Counted from the first letter of the stretch, positions 49,422 through 58,722 are shown. The stretch is 64,000 bases of DNA from Yersinia rochesterensis (GCF_003600645.1 NZ_CP032482.1:1488001-1552000), one strand, 5' to 3'. Notes: generated by a model not told the origin, from the letters alone. A program made the numbers and translations.

Positions 49422-50384
49422 ATGGAAAACAAAAAAATATTCCCTAAAGAAAAAAGTGGATTGCACCCGCGCAACCGTCATCGCTCGCGTTATGACTTTG
49501 ATGCGCTTTCAGTCAGTTGCCCTGAATTAATCCCTTTTTTGGCCCCGAATGCCTACGGTGATATTTCTATCGATTTTGCCTCCCCGCTGGCAGTCAAAAT
49601 GCTGAACAAGGCATTGTTAAAACATTTCTATGGCATTGAGTATTGGGATATTCCAGCAGACTTTTTGTGCCCACCTATTCCTGGTCGTGCGGATTATGTG
49701 CATCATCTGGCCGATTTATTAGCCAGCTGCAATGACGGTGTTATCCCGCAAGGTAAGAATATTGCGGTGTTGGATATTGGCGTCGGTGCCAATTGCATTT
49801 ACCCCATTATTGGTCAACGGGAATACGGCTGGCGTTTCACCGGCACTGACATTGACTCGCAAGCTCTCAGTGCGGCGAAAATGGTGGTCTCCATGAATCC
49901 AACACTGAAAAATACTCTGCGACTTAAGCAACAAAAAGATCCGCAGGCGATTTTCGAAGGTATTCTGGCGGTGAATGAACGTTACGATGCCACATTGTGT
50001 AACCCGCCATTCCATGGTTCAGCAGAAGAAGCGGCCGCAACCACTCGCCGGAAATTGCACAAATTGGGTAAAGGTGAAGTTGCCGCTAAACCGGTGCAAA
50101 ACTTTGGCGGAAAAAATAGCGAGCTGTGGTGTGAGGGCGGGGAAGAAGGTTTTGTCAGCCGCATGGTGGCAGAGAGCGCGACGAAAGCGCAAAATTGCTT
50201 CTGGTTTACTTCACTTATTTCGAAAAAAACCACATTACCGGCGATTTATCATGCTCTGCGTTATGCCAATGCAGTTGAAGTTCGTACCATTGATATGGCA
50301 CAGGGGCAGAAAGTCAGCCGGTTTGTGGCATGGACTTTCCTGACGCCGGAGCAGCAGGTCGCCTGGAAAGCTGAGCGCTGGTAA
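49422..50384 (+). CDS. rlmF: 23S rRNA (adenine(1618)-N6)-methyltransferase RlmF
   Basis: 320-residue SAM-dependent enzyme that methylates A1618 of 23S rRNA. SAM motif I is VLDIGVGANCIYP (near residue 112), TGTDID follows and the catalytic NPPF is near 190, as in N6-adenine methyltransferases. The Lys/His/Arg-rich N-terminus (GLHPRNRHRSRYDF) is typical. ATG 49422 matches E. coli RlmF (YbiN); the open frame runs 25 codons upstream. Its TAA touches the first ERIC of the tandem array. Confidence 0.95.
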   Translation: MENKKIFPKEKSGLHPRNRHRSRYDFDALSVSCPELIPFLAPNAYGDISIDFASPLAVKMLNKALLKHFYGIEYWDIPADFLCPPIPGRADYVHHLADLLASCNDGVIPQGKNIAVLDIGVGANCIYPIIGQREYGWRFTGTDIDSQALSAAKMVVSMNPTLKNTLRLKQQKDPQAIFEGILAVNERYDATLCNPPFHGSAEEAAATTRRKLHKLGKGEVAAKPVQNFGGKNSELWCEGGEEGFVSRMVAESATKAQNCFWFTSLISKKTTLPAIYHALRYANAVEVRTIDMAQGQKVSRFVAWTFLTPEQQVAWKAERW

Positions 50385-50853
50385 TCCCCGTCGCCCTAGG
50401 CGCCGCAGGGGTGTTGGCTGCATGCACTTACCCGAATCACTGACCTTTGTCAGCTCATCGGGATGCGTTTACTTGCCGCCTACCTGCAACACCAATGACT
50501 TTGGGGATACTTTTCTTAGCCCTAGGCGTCGCAGGGGTGTTGGCTGCATGCACTTACCCGAATCACTGACCTTTGTCAGCTCATCGGGATGCGTTTACTT
50601 GCCGCCTACCTGCAACACCAATGACTTTGGGGATACTTTTCTTAGCCCTAGGCGCCGCAGGGGTGTTGGCTGCATGCACTTACCCGAATCACTGACCTTT
50701 GTCAGCTCATCGGGATGCGGCCTACCTGCAACACCAATGACTTTGGGGATACTTTTCTTAGCCCTAGGCGTCGCAGGGGTGTTGGCTGAATGCACTTACC
50801 CGAATCACTGACCTTTGTCAGCTCATCGGGATGCGTTTACTTGCCGCCTATAG
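50384..50853. repeat. Tandem array of about 3.75 ERIC-derived units
   Basis: The first unit is a full 127-bp ERIC with ATCCCC/GGGGAT ends (50384-50510). The marker CCCTAGG recurs at 50394, 50520, 50646 and 50762, so periods are 126, 126 and 116 bases; the third unit lacks the 10 bases TTTACTTGCC and the last stops after GCCGCCTA. The units joined to the first share the junction GGGGATACTTTTCTTAGCCC in place of the left end. Units differ at single positions (CGCCG/CGTCG). Confidence 0.92.
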
Positions 50854-50977
50854 GCAATATTTAATTATCTGGATACAGCCCTATTTTCTACTGTTTTATT
50901 TCAATATTACTCAATTGGCTGTCAATCTAAATACTTTCGACTATGCTAATTAAGATAATTCTTAGTCAGGCAAAATA

Positions 50978-50985
50978 GCCGACAA
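50978..50985 (+). promoter_or_regulatory. Possible sigma28 (FliA) -10 element
   Basis: GCCGACAA matches the sigma28 -10 GCCGATAA at seven of eight bases and lies about 190 bases upstream of the chemoreceptor gene. The expected TAAA-type -35 is not clear, so this is a weak call. The rest of 50854-51174 is AT-rich with no gene. Confidence 0.28.
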
Positions 50986-51174
50986 GACAAGTGTAGGTTT
51001 TATTTTTATTTTTTTTCTGTATTTATTTTTACTAACCAACTACCTCATCGTCCAGGGTGAAGAATAAAACGTAAAGAAAATTCTATTCTGATTTTCTGGT
51101 TTTTTGTCGTGCAAACATGTTGATAGTCACATGACTTATTTGCAGCTCAATCTTTCACCATAAGGACGCGACTT

Positions 51175-52479
51175 ATGTTGTTCAATTTCAGCTCATCTCA
51201 TGCATCGAAGCGCGCCGAACTGACCTCGATTGACAATGCAATCCCCATGATTATTTTCAAGCCGGATGGCACAGTAAAACACGCTAATACCTTATTTTTA
51301 CAATCAATGGGATACCAACGGGAGGAGGTCCTCGGGAAGCATCATAGATTGTTTTGTGACCCACATTATGTGCAAAGTGATGCTTATCGTCGTCACTGGC
51401 AATTACTCAATGAAGGGCGGCCTATTACCGATAATATTAAGCGCATTCGTAAAGATGGCTCTATTATCTGGCTGCAAGGAACCTATACGCCGGTGCTCGA
51501 TAATAAAGGGCGAGTGGTGGAAATTATTAAAATTGCCAGTGATGTGACTGAGCGTATTGTGCAATCTCAGGAACACCAGAGTTTATTGGCAGCGCTTAAT
51601 CGTTCAATGGGAATGATTACTTTCACGCCGCAGGGTATTATTTTAGATGCCAATGATAATTTGCTGCATGTTATTGGTTATTCACTGGCCGATATTCGGC
51701 ATCAGTCTCATCAGATTTTGTGTCTCCCTGAATTTGCGCACTCAGACGAATATCGTCAGCATTGGCAGCGGCTAGCTCAAGGTGAGTTTATTGTCGGGCG
51801 CTTTGAACGCGTGAACAGCCGCGGCGAGCGGGTCTGGCTGGAGGCGAGTTATAACCCGATTATGGATAAAGAGGGGCAAGTGCTAAAAGTGGTGAAGATT
51901 GCTCAGGATATTACACAATTGATGTTGCAGCAGGAACATAAAGAAAACCTGATTCGCGATGTACACCATTTATCATTAACCACTGACCGCTCGGCATCAC
52001 AAGGGGCGGAGATTGTTCAACAGGCGGTGCGCGGCATGCAGGAAGTGGAATCTGTGGCGCGCGAAACCTCGGCGGTTATCAGTGAGTTAGGGCGTTGCTC
52101 GAAAGAGATCGGCACCATTGTGGAAGCCATTCGCAAAATTTCCTCGCAAACTAATTTATTGGCAATCAATGCTTCAATAGAAGCTGCCCATGCGGGTGAA
52201 CACGGCAAAGGTTTTTCTGTGGTGGCCAGTGAGGTGCGAATTCTGGCAGAAAGTTCACGTAAGGCCGCTACTGAAATCGAGCAGATGACCAAGACTATTC
52301 AAAATGGTGCTATGGCGGCCATCAAGGGGATGGGCGTTTGTGTTGAGCAGGCCGGAGGTGGGGTCACGCTGACTCAAGATGCCGGTGAAGTCATTCATCA
52401 AGTGAATATAGGTATGCAGGATGTGGTGAAGTTGATGACAGCGTTTTCTCAGGTCAAGAATCAGCAAACTCATGTATAA
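51175..52479 (+). CDS. Soluble PAS-PAS methyl-accepting chemotaxis protein (BdlA-like)
   Basis: 434-residue chemoreceptor with no membrane segment or signal peptide. Two PAS domains (about residues 20-125 and 140-245), each with the closing PVLDNKGRVVEIIKIASDVT / PIMDKEGQVLKVVKIAQDIT strand, precede a signalling domain whose tip reads QTNLLAINASIEAAHAGEHG. The domain ends only some 75 residues after the tip helix, shorter than in transmembrane receptors. This plan is that of Pseudomonas BdlA, a biofilm-dispersal sensor. Heme or flavin binding cannot be read out. It takes the place of ybiO of E. coli. Confidence 0.9.
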   Translation: MLFNFSSSHASKRAELTSIDNAIPMIIFKPDGTVKHANTLFLQSMGYQREEVLGKHHRLFCDPHYVQSDAYRRHWQLLNEGRPITDNIKRIRKDGSIIWLQGTYTPVLDNKGRVVEIIKIASDVTERIVQSQEHQSLLAALNRSMGMITFTPQGIILDANDNLLHVIGYSLADIRHQSHQILCLPEFAHSDEYRQHWQRLAQGEFIVGRFERVNSRGERVWLEASYNPIMDKEGQVLKVVKIAQDITQLMLQQEHKENLIRDVHHLSLTTDRSASQGAEIVQQAVRGMQEVESVARETSAVISELGRCSKEIGTIVEAIRKISSQTNLLAINASIEAAHAGEHGKGFSVVASEVRILAESSRKAATEIEQMTKTIQNGAMAAIKGMGVCVEQAGGGVTLTQDAGEVIHQVNIGMQDVVKLMTAFSQVKNQQTHV

Positions 52480-52493
52480 CCGGCTGTCAGCAT

Positions 52494-52528
52494 AAAAAAT
52501 GGCGGATATCAGTGAAGATACCCGCCAT
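52494..52528 (-). terminator. Terminator of glnHPQ
   Basis: On the minus strand ATGGCGGGTATC / GATATCCGCCAT (one mismatch, 6-base loop) is followed by TTTTTT. It is 46 bases past the glnQ stop and just after the convergent chemoreceptor gene. Confidence 0.8.
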
Positions 52529-52573
52529 CATCTATTTTAACGTCGTCATTTTAACGTGATAATAAAATACACA

Positions 52574-53296
52574 TCAGGAAACGTGTTGCAGGAATTCCTG
52601 TAAACGTTCACTGGGTGGATTTGAAATCAAGCTATCTGGGTCACCGTCCTGTGCTACCCGGCCTTTATCAATAAAGATCAGGCGCGATGCTACTTTTTGC
52701 GCGAAGCCCACTTCGTGGGTGACGATGACCATGGTCATGCCTTCTTCGGCCAAATCTTTCATTACGGTCAAAACTTCATGACGCAACTCAGGGTCCAGTG
52801 CCGAGGTCGGCTCATCAAACAGCATCAGCTTAGGTTTTACCGCCAATGCACGGGCGATAGCCACACGCTGTTGTTGGCCACCGGATAGCTCTGCCGGATA
52901 ATGATGGGCGCGTTCTTCCAACCCAACTTTGGTCAATAACTCCATCGCGAGCTTATTGGCGGCTTCCTTAGAAGCACCGCGCACACGAACCGGGCCAAAT
53001 GCCACGTTTTCTAGCGCAGTCAGATGTGGGAACAGATAAAACTGTTGGAACACCATTCCCGCTTCCTGGCGAATCAGGCGTTCATCCACTTTGGGATCAT
53101 TGACATCAAGGCCATCAACAATTAACTGACCACTGGTAATGACTTCCAGTTTATTGATACAACGCAGCAAGGTGGATTTACCCGAGCCGGAAGGACCAAT
53201 AATCACCACCACTTCTCCCTTGGTGATATTCAGATTGATGTCGTGGAGCACCTGGGTTTTACCAAAGTGTTTGGAGACGTTTTTGAATTCAATCAT
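52574..53296 (-). CDS. glnQ: Glutamine ABC transporter ATP-binding protein GlnQ
   Basis: 240-residue ATPase, the same length as E. coli GlnQ. Walker [10 protein letters not shown] (near residue 34), Q-loop [17 protein letters not shown], signature LSGGQQQR and Walker [14 protein letters not shown] are all intact. The start at 53294-53296 overlaps the glnP stop (ATGA); the longer open frame beyond it is inside glnP. It energises uptake of glutamine through GlnP. Confidence 0.95.
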   Translation of the reverse strand: MIEFKNVSKHFGKTQVLHDINLNITKGEVVVIIGPSGSGKSTLLRCINKLEVITSGQLIVDGLDVNDPKVDERLIRQEAGMVFQQFYLFPHLTALENVAFGPVRVRGASKEAANKLAMELLTKVGLEERAHHYPAELSGGQQQRVAIARALAVKPKLMLFDEPTSALDPELRHEVLTVMKDLAEEGMTMVIVTHEVGFAQKVASRLIFIDKGRVAQDGDPDSLISNPPSERLQEFLQHVS

Positions 53297-53949
53297 ATTA
53301 TTTTCAGCTTTCTTTCTAACCGGCGCAGAACAAAGCTCAGAGCCAAGGTGATTATCAGGTAGATAACCGCAACCGCACTCCAAATTTCCATGGCGCGGAA
53401 GTTACCGGCAATAATTTCCTGACCCTGGCGAGTCAGTTCGGCTACGCCAATCACGATAAACAGTGAGGTGTCTTTGATGCTGACGATCCATTGGTTACCT
53501 AATGGCGGTAGCATGCGGCGCAGAGCCAAAGGTGCAATAACATAGCGCAAGGTATCGCGTTTGGACAAACCTAACGCCAGACCAGCTTCACGGAACCCAT
53601 TGTGGATTGACAGCACTGCACCACGGGTAATTTCCGCAATATAGGCACCTGAGTTAATCATGATCGTCACAACGGCTGCTGAGAAGGGATCGATGCGCAC
53701 GGGCATCATCATCGGCAGTGCAAAGTAGATGAACATCACCTGCACCACAATCGGCGTGCCACGGATCAATTCAATAAATACTAATGCGATATTTCTACTC
53801 AGCCAACCGCCATAGGCGCGGGCAAAACCTGCTATAACCCCAATAATCAGGCCGCCAAGCAACCCCAGGACCGAAATCCATAGGGTTAACTTGGCGCCTT
53901 CAAGCAGGATTGGGATGGCGGGCCAAATAGCGCTCCATTCAAACTGCAT
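53293..53949 (-). CDS. glnP: Glutamine ABC transporter permease GlnP
   Basis: 218-residue permease of the HisMQ type with about five membrane segments. [16 protein letters not shown] and the coupling loop [21 protein letters not shown] (near residue 125) are characteristic. Close to E. coli GlnP. It lies 67 bases after glnH, separated by a hairpin, and overlaps glnQ. Confidence 0.95.
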   Translation of the reverse strand: MQFEWSAIWPAIPILLEGAKLTLWISVLGLLGGLIIGVIAGFARAYGGWLSRNIALVFIELIRGTPIVVQVMFIYFALPMMMPVRIDPFSAAVVTIMINSGAYIAEITRGAVLSIHNGFREAGLALGLSKRDTLRYVIAPLALRRMLPPLGNQWIVSIKDTSLFIVIGVAELTRQGQEIIAGNFRAMEIWSAVAVIYLIITLALSFVLRRLERKLKII

Positions 53950-53965
53950 GGATATTCTCCTGGTC

Positions 53966-53998
53966 TATACTCGTCATACTTCGAACTTTCAGAGTATA
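53966..53998. repeat. Inverted repeat in the glnH-glnP spacer, possible ERIC micro-remnant
   Basis: TATACTC ... GAGTATA with 19 bases between; the left side TATACTCGTCATACTTCGAA is the terminal sequence of Yersinia-type ERICs. It would form a hairpin in the mRNA after glnH. Confidence 0.5.
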
Positions 53999-54016
53999 AA
54001 AATTTCAAAAAATGAA

Positions 54017-54760
54017 TTACTTAGGTTCTACGCCGAACCATTTTTTATAAATTGCAGCGTAAGTGCCGTCTTCTTTCAGGGATTTCAGCGCGGCGTTAAC
54101 TTTTTCGCGCAGGTCACTGCCTTGTGGGAATGCTACACCATACTGTTGAGCTTTAATGGAGTCGCCCACCGCTTTGAACTGGCCATTACCGGCAGTTTTG
54201 ATGAAGTAAAGGATGTTTGGTGTGTCATGCAATACGGCGTCAGCATTACCAGTACCTAACTCCAAATACGCATTATCGATATTTGGGAATTGGCGCAAGT
54301 CTTTGGTTTTGATGTTGGCTTTAGCATAATCGACAGAGCCGGTGCCGCTTTTCACTGCCAGCACTTTGCCTGCCAGGTCAGCTTCGCCTTTGATGTCGTT
54401 GTTATTCGCTTTGACCATCACCAGCAGACCGCTGTTGTAATAACCATCAGAGAAATCGACGGCTTTTTTACGTTCGTCGGTGATGGTGATCCCAGCCAGT
54501 GCCAGATCCACGTTTTTGGTTTGCAACGCAGGAATGATGCCACTGAAATCCATTGGCTTCAGGGTGTATTTCAGATCCAGTTTTTTCGCGATGGCATCCC
54601 ATAAGTCGATATCGAAACCGACGTATTTATCCCCTTGTTTGAATTCAAAAGGAACGAAAGCTGTGTCTGTGGCAACAATCAGTTCTTTTTCTGCGGCGTG
54701 GGAGCTAACGGCAAAGGCCAGCGCGAGAGCGGCCAATGAAACTTTGACAAGTGACTTCAT
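54017..54760 (-). CDS. glnH: Glutamine-binding periplasmic protein GlnH
   Basis: 247-residue periplasmic receptor. The signal peptide ([20 protein letters not shown], cleavage HAA|EKEL) precedes an extracellular solute-binding family 3 fold: [33 protein letters not shown] (ligand-binding Arg) and the [12 protein letters not shown] loop. Very close to E. coli GlnH. The start at 54758-54760 has GGGAG upstream. First gene of glnHPQ, with sigma54/NtrC-type signals upstream. Confidence 0.96.
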   Translation of the reverse strand: MKSLVKVSLAALALAFAVSSHAAEKELIVATDTAFVPFEFKQGDKYVGFDIDLWDAIAKKLDLKYTLKPMDFSGIIPALQTKNVDLALAGITITDERKKAVDFSDGYYNSGLLVMVKANNNDIKGEADLAGKVLAVKSGTGSVDYAKANIKTKDLRQFPNIDNAYLELGTGNADAVLHDTPNILYFIKTAGNGQFKAVGDSIKAQQYGVAFPQGSDLREKVNAALKSLKEDGTYAAIYKKWFGVEPK

Positions 54761-54877
54761 AAGTGGGAGTTCCTTTGTGCTTTTGTGGATATACCCTTTG
54801 TTGTCGATATTGCAGCCAAACTGCAACCTCAATGGCGTGGGGCATGGGGATCCATTTTTATGTTTCAGTGTGCAATA

Positions 54878-54893
54878 TGAAAAAAACGTGCCA
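54878..54893 (-). promoter_or_regulatory. Candidate sigma54 promoter of glnH
   Basis: Read on the minus strand: TGGCACG, five T, then TTCA at the -12 position (TTTC in place of TTGC). The -24 element is exact; the -12 element is off consensus, which I recall also being so for E. coli glnHp2. It would start transcription about 105 bases before glnH. Confidence 0.55.
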
Positions 54894-54965
54894 GAAATGC
54901 AAGTTATTTAAAAATAGAGACATTTCTCTAAGTAATTAGTAGGCGAATACTTAGTCTGCGATTTT

Positions 54966-55014
54966 TGCACCAAATTGACGCCCTTAAATGGTGCAAAAAT
55001 ATCATTTTGGTGCA
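54966..55014. promoter_or_regulatory. Cluster of three NtrC half-sites
   Basis: TGCACCA (54966-54972), TGGTGCA (54989-54995) and TGGTGCA (55008-55014) are exact NtrC (NRI) half-sites, about 100-150 bases upstream of the start implied by the sigma54-type promoter. E. coli glnHp2 has NtrC sites at a similar distance. The half-site spacing differs from the usual 17-bp palindrome. Confidence 0.6.
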
Positions 55015-55263
55015 ACCATTCAATTGTTTACTTATTATTAACTATATAGTCAATAATAAACAATCTATAGCTTACGCTTATGTAACAATATTGTAAGCTG
55101 CATCGGGTTTTGGTTTGAAAATCGGGCAGGAAGGGAAGTGGAAGTGAGGGACATCTTCGTGAACAGAGCCGGATAACCGGCCCTGTCTCAATTGCTTCAA
55201 ATGACAGGAATGTTGACTGTTCTCAGTTAATGTTTTCCTGCGCTTTGAAATCTATCGGCGATA

Positions 55264-55776
55264 TTAGCGCTGATCTTCAAGATTGGCTTCGAGGAACCAC
55301 AAGAACTTATCAAGATCGCGTGAGGCGGCAGTAAACATGTCTGCGCTATCTTCATCTTTGACTTCAGTGATGGCTTTACGCACAAAGTTAGCCACCACAC
55401 CATATCGGTCGGCTAACTCTTTCAGGTGATCTTGCACGCTATGAATACGAGTCGGATAGCTCTTCAATGGGGTTTTTTCAGTCACTAGCTGTGCAGTGCC
55501 AAGTGCAATGCCCCCTAATTGTACCGCGCGTTCTGCAAAAGTATCGAGATGGTCGTTAATGGTGGTGCGGAAGCCATCCAGCATTTCGTGGACCGCAATA
55601 AAATTAGCTCCGCGCATATTCCAGTGGGCTTGTTTGGTGATAAGTGACAGATCAATAAACTGAATAACCAGCTCATTTAATAGCTTAATCGTAAGCTCTT
55701 TAGTATGTTCATCAACGTCATTTCGTGTATAGATGAGTTCGGAAGATTTTGCTTTTACCAGTTTTGCTGTACTCAT
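55264..55776 (-). CDS. dps: DNA-protecting ferritin-like protein Dps
   Basis: 170-residue dodecameric mini-ferritin that oxidises and stores iron and coats DNA in stationary phase. The ferroxidase site spans [21 protein letters not shown] (His, His, Asp, Glu; near residues 50-70) and the Lys-rich N-terminus ([11 protein letters not shown]) is the DNA-binding tail. As in E. coli it is next to glnHPQ. RBS AGGGATACC. An imperfect hairpin (55163-55186) lies downstream, and a Fur-like site upstream. Confidence 0.96.
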   Translation of the reverse strand: MSTAKLVKAKSSELIYTRNDVDEHTKELTIKLLNELVIQFIDLSLITKQAHWNMRGANFIAVHEMLDGFRTTINDHLDTFAERAVQLGGIALGTAQLVTEKTPLKSYPTRIHSVQDHLKELADRYGVVANFVRKAITEVKDEDSADMFTAASRDLDKFLWFLEANLEDQR

Positions 55777-55957
55777 AATAGGTATCCCTTTATTGAGTTG
55801 ATTACCAATTTCTTCACCGGGATAAGTATAACAAAGATATTTAATTTTGTGGGGCAGATAGTGCCTATCAATTAAATAGCTTATTGCTAAGTGTGTTTTA
55901 AAGTATCATTTAATGTTTCAGTGCTAAAATATTATCATTCTTATTATTGTGCTCAAT

Positions 55958-55972
55958 TGATAATATTTATCA
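55958..55972. promoter_or_regulatory. Candidate Fur box upstream of dps
   Basis: TGATAATATTTATCA matches the 7-1-7 Fur palindrome TGATAATnATTATCA at 13 of 14 defined positions. A second partial match (TATTATCATT) is 30 bases away. It is about 180 bases upstream of the dps start, in very AT-rich DNA where chance matches are more frequent. Confidence 0.38.
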
Positions 55973-56050
55973 CTATGATTTATATGTATTTTTATATTTT
56001 AAATATAGATTATTTTCTTCATTGACTATTTTTCTGCGTTATATCATTCC

Positions 56051-56083
56051 AGTATGCCGGAAAATTAATTTAACCGGCATACT
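56051..56083 (-). terminator. Perfect hairpin just after tam
   Basis: Arms AGTATGCCGG / CCGGCATACT around a 13-base AT loop, starting 11 bases beyond the tam stop. No T run follows on the tam strand, so it is a probable 3'-end structure rather than a proven terminator. Confidence 0.5.
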
Positions 56084-56093
56084 CAAAGGGTTA

Positions 56094-56867
56094 TTACCGT
56101 GATCGGGCAACAATAAATAAGCGCGGGAACGCGAGTAAGCGCCGACCATCAACTTGTTGTAAATATGCCGCATCAATAATAGTCAGGTAATCTTGCAGGA
56201 AATCCAATCGCATAGATTCAGAGAGCGGCTCAAGGAAAGGGCGTAAACCGGTTGCGCGTAGCCAATCGACAATCGCCTGTGCGGAGGGCATCGGGTGATA
56301 ATAGGTGGTGCGCCAAATATCGACTTGTTCAGCATGAGGAGCCAGCAAATCATAATACTGATTGGCGGTGAGCACCTTTACCCGCTCAGCGCCAGCCTCC
56401 TGTAGCGTTTGCTGCCATGGGCCGTTTGCGGCGACCTCTCGCATTGCCCTGTGGCTAGGCTCATCAAGATTATCCGGCATCTGGACGGCAAGTATTCCGT
56501 TGGCAGCTAGTTTAGAAAATAGGTAAGGGAAGAGTTGCTGGTGGTCAGTGAGCCACTGTAGCGATGCATTGGCATAAATCAGGTCTTGCGGCTCTGAAGG
56601 TTGCCATTGGCGGATATCGGCTTCGAGAAAAGCGCAATCGGGCAAGCGCTGTTGCGCACTGAGCAACATGGCGCGGGAATTATCAATGCCGACCAGTTGG
56701 GCATCAGGAAAATGCTCGCGCAGCAATTGCGTGGAATTACCCGGCCCACAACCTAAGTCACTGATACGCTGCGGTGTTGCTGCTTGAATATGTGCTAGCA
56801 GGTCGTGAGCGGGGCGGGTGCGTTCTGCTTCAAATTGGCGATATAAATCAGGATCCCAGTCTTGCAT
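56094..56867 (-). CDS. tam: Trans-aconitate 2-methyltransferase
   Basis: 257-residue SAM-dependent methyltransferase that esterifies trans-aconitate, a spontaneous inhibitor of aconitase. Motif I is [13 protein letters not shown] (near residue 37), followed by [26 protein letters not shown] and the C-terminal [13 protein letters not shown], all as in E. coli Tam. It starts 21 bases after the anti-sigma gene and so is probably cotranscribed with it, a linkage not found in E. coli. Confidence 0.93.
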   Translation of the reverse strand: MQDWDPDLYRQFEAERTRPAHDLLAHIQAATPQRISDLGCGPGNSTQLLREHFPDAQLVGIDNSRAMLLSAQQRLPDCAFLEADIRQWQPSEPQDLIYANASLQWLTDHQQLFPYLFSKLAANGILAVQMPDNLDEPSHRAMREVAANGPWQQTLQEAGAERVKVLTANQYYDLLAPHAEQVDIWRTTYYHPMPSAQAIVDWLRATGLRPFLEPLSESMRLDFLQDYLTIIDAAYLQQVDGRRLLAFPRLFIVARSR

Positions 56868-56888
56868 GTATGGCCTCCGAGAGAAAGA

Positions 56889-57554
56889 TCACAGATTTTG
56901 TAGTGGTCCACTGAACAATACGGCCCCGGTGGGCTGGCCAGTGGGCGACCCGCCGTGAGGTTCCAAACTGATTGCCAGTAATGAATCGCCGGTTAACTGG
57001 TTTTCAGCCAGTGTCAGGTGTGTCGGCCCCTGAGTATTTAATAACCCCAATGAATGTGGTTTTTCTCCGGCGGGAATACGCCATAGTTCAAGACTATTAC
57101 TGTCACTGATGGCGACCAGATTCAAGGGTGTTAAGGTCAAACTGCGGGTCGATTTTTCCAGAGTGACCACCCATTGACTAGTTTGCTGACTATTTGACAA
57201 GACCGCTACCGGCAAGGTGGTGGGTGGGGACACCAATAAACGTGGAATCAGCAAAAATACGGCCAATGCGGCGGCCACCGCCCAGCCCAGATAAGGCCAG
57301 CGATTGTTATTAACCAGCCGGATATTAATTGGCGGCAATTGCAATTCCAGTCGTTTCCAGACCCGTTCAGGCGGGGCCAAAGGAGCTAATTGATTATCCA
57401 ACTGCGTAAACAGACTTTGCCAACTGGCAACATCGGCCGCCAGTTGAGGATCGCGGCGAATTCTTCGGGTAAAACGCATTCTGGCCAGCCCTCGTAGGGT
57501 GCCCAGCGCATATTCTGCGGCCAGTGCTGAGTCATATTCGCGTCTATTTTTCAT
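56889..57554 (-). CDS. Anti-sigma factor, RskA/anti-sigma-K type
   Basis: 221-residue single-pass membrane protein. The cytoplasmic N-terminal part (residues 1-80; AAEYALGTLRGLARMRF) is the sigma-binding region, one membrane helix follows (about 87-106) and the periplasmic domain ends with the RskA signature ISLEPHGGSPTGQPTGAVLF. Its ATG overlaps the sigma-factor stop by 4 bases, the usual arrangement for a sigma/anti-sigma pair. The long open frame upstream lies within the sigma gene. Confidence 0.9.
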   Translation of the reverse strand: MKNRREYDSALAAEYALGTLRGLARMRFTRRIRRDPQLAADVASWQSLFTQLDNQLAPLAPPERVWKRLELQLPPINIRLVNNNRWPYLGWAVAAALAVFLLIPRLLVSPPTTLPVAVLSNSQQTSQWVVTLEKSTRSLTLTPLNLVAISDSNSLELWRIPAGEKPHSLGLLNTQGPTHLTLAENQLTGDSLLAISLEPHGGSPTGQPTGAVLFSGPLQNL

Positions 57555-58105
57555 AATCCTACGCAATCCTTCAGATGATCCAGCGCACGACGAATCCAGC
57601 TCTTTATCGTGCCAAGAGGTTGTTGCAGATGAGTTGAAATCTCCCCGTGTGACAGCCCTTGGTAGTAAGCCAGCATAAGGCTTTGTCGCTGTTCGGTGGG
57701 CAGATGTGTCAAACATTCAGCCAGCTTTTTGGCTTCGCTGTCTTGCTGCAATTGCGCCAGTGGCGTGAGCGCATTATCAGCCAGCGCATCGGTTTGTTCA
57801 TCATCCAGCACTTGCAAACTATTATCACAGCCGCGCATCAGGTCAATGGCACGGTTACGGACAATATGCGTCAGCCAGGTTAATGGCGAGCTTAACTTCG
57901 CGTTGTAATTTCCCGCCCGATTCCAGACGCTGAGGAAACTGTCATGTAAAACTTCTTCTGCCCGGGCATGATTACGCAGGATTCGTAATGCGACGGCGAA
58001 TAATCGGGGGGAGGTCAGACGATAAAGCTGTTCAAAAGCGGACTGATCGCCTTGAGCAATAGCATCGATCAGTCCAATCTGTTGTTCTACAGAACATTCA
58101 TTCAT
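57551..58105 (-). CDS. ECF (RpoE-family) RNA polymerase sigma factor
   Basis: 184-residue group IV sigma factor. Region 2 spans about residues 20-90 (AFEQLYRLTSPRLFAVALRI; LTWLTHIVRNRAIDLMR) and region 4 about 125-180 (LPTEQRQSLMLAYYQGLSHGEIS; PLGTIKSWIRRAL). It is the SigK-like type, consistent with the RskA-like partner. It lies downstream of the FAS1 gene, from which it is separated by a terminator whose T run merges with the ribosome binding site AGGGATAGG. Confidence 0.93.
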   Translation of the reverse strand: MNECSVEQQIGLIDAIAQGDQSAFEQLYRLTSPRLFAVALRILRNHARAEEVLHDSFLSVWNRAGNYNAKLSSPLTWLTHIVRNRAIDLMRGCDNSLQVLDDEQTDALADNALTPLAQLQQDSEAKKLAECLTHLPTEQRQSLMLAYYQGLSHGEISTHLQQPLGTIKSWIRRALDHLKDCVGL

Positions 58106-58114
58106 GCGCCTATC

Positions 58115-58152
58115 CCTAAAAAACCCGTAAGGTGCAAGTATAGACGGGTTTT
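58115..58152 (-). terminator. Terminator/attenuator between FAS1 and sigma genes
   Basis: Minus-strand stem AAAACCCGT / ACGGGTTTT with a 15-base loop followed by TTTTTT, beginning at the FAS1 stop codon. It leaves about 10 bases before the sigma start. Confidence 0.75.
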
Positions 58153-58711
58153 ATTTAGGCATCAGAACAGTATCAATAACGTCGATCACACCATTTTTCT
58201 GTTGTACATCATAGATGCTGATATTGGCGACATTCCCTTTAGCATCTTTCAACTGAATGTTATGCGGCCCATTGTTCATGATCCACAATGATTCGCCATT
58301 TGCAGTTTTCAGCTCAGCCTTCCCGCCGCCCGCTTTAATTTTGCTTGCTAACTGCTGCATATCGTATTTCCCCGGCACCACGTGATAGGTCAGGATTTGG
58401 GTAAGCATGGCTTTATTTTCTGGTTTGACCAGATTTTCAACCGTACCTGCGGGCAATTTTGCAAACGCGGCATCGGTGGGCGCAAATACGGTAAATGGCC
58501 CGGGGCCTTCTAGGGTATCCACCAGCCCGGCCGCTTTAACGGCGGCCACCAAGGTGGTGTGATCTTTGGAATTCATCGCATTTTCGACGATGTTTTTGCT
58601 TGGCAACATTGAAGCCCCGCCCACCATGACATCTTCGGAGTTCATAGCGGCCATAGAAATACTGCTGAACACTAAGGACGCGAGCACAGTGGTACGAATA
58701 AGCGTTTTCAT
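58151..58711 (-). CDS. Secreted fasciclin (FAS1) domain protein
   Basis: 186-residue protein: signal peptide (MKTLIRTTVLASLVFSSISM, cleavage SMA|AM), then one FAS1 domain with its two conserved boxes, GPFTVFAPTDAAFAKLP (near residue 71) and the closing NGVIDVIDTVLMPK, plus the central LTYHVVPG. FAS1 domains mediate adhesion to matrix or surfaces; bacterial ones often sit with ECF sigma/anti-sigma pairs, as here. AGGAAT stands 8 bases before the ATG, and an ERIC abuts it upstream. Confidence 0.92.
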   Translation of the reverse strand: MKTLIRTTVLASLVFSSISMAAMNSEDVMVGGASMLPSKNIVENAMNSKDHTTLVAAVKAAGLVDTLEGPGPFTVFAPTDAAFAKLPAGTVENLVKPENKAMLTQILTYHVVPGKYDMQQLASKIKAGGGKAELKTANGESLWIMNNGPHNIQLKDAKGNVANISIYDVQQKNGVIDVIDTVLMPK

Positions 58712-58722
58712 AATGTATTCCT

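Noticed and set aside
50422..50811. 129-residue open frame over the tandem ERIC array
   Set aside because: It stays open only because the repeat period (126) is a multiple of three; the product is a repeated peptide without RBS or family.
55163..55186. Hairpin ACAGAGCCGG / CCGGCCCTGT as dps terminator
   Set aside because: One mismatch, no T run on the dps strand and about 80 bases from the stop; kept only as a note in the dps entry.
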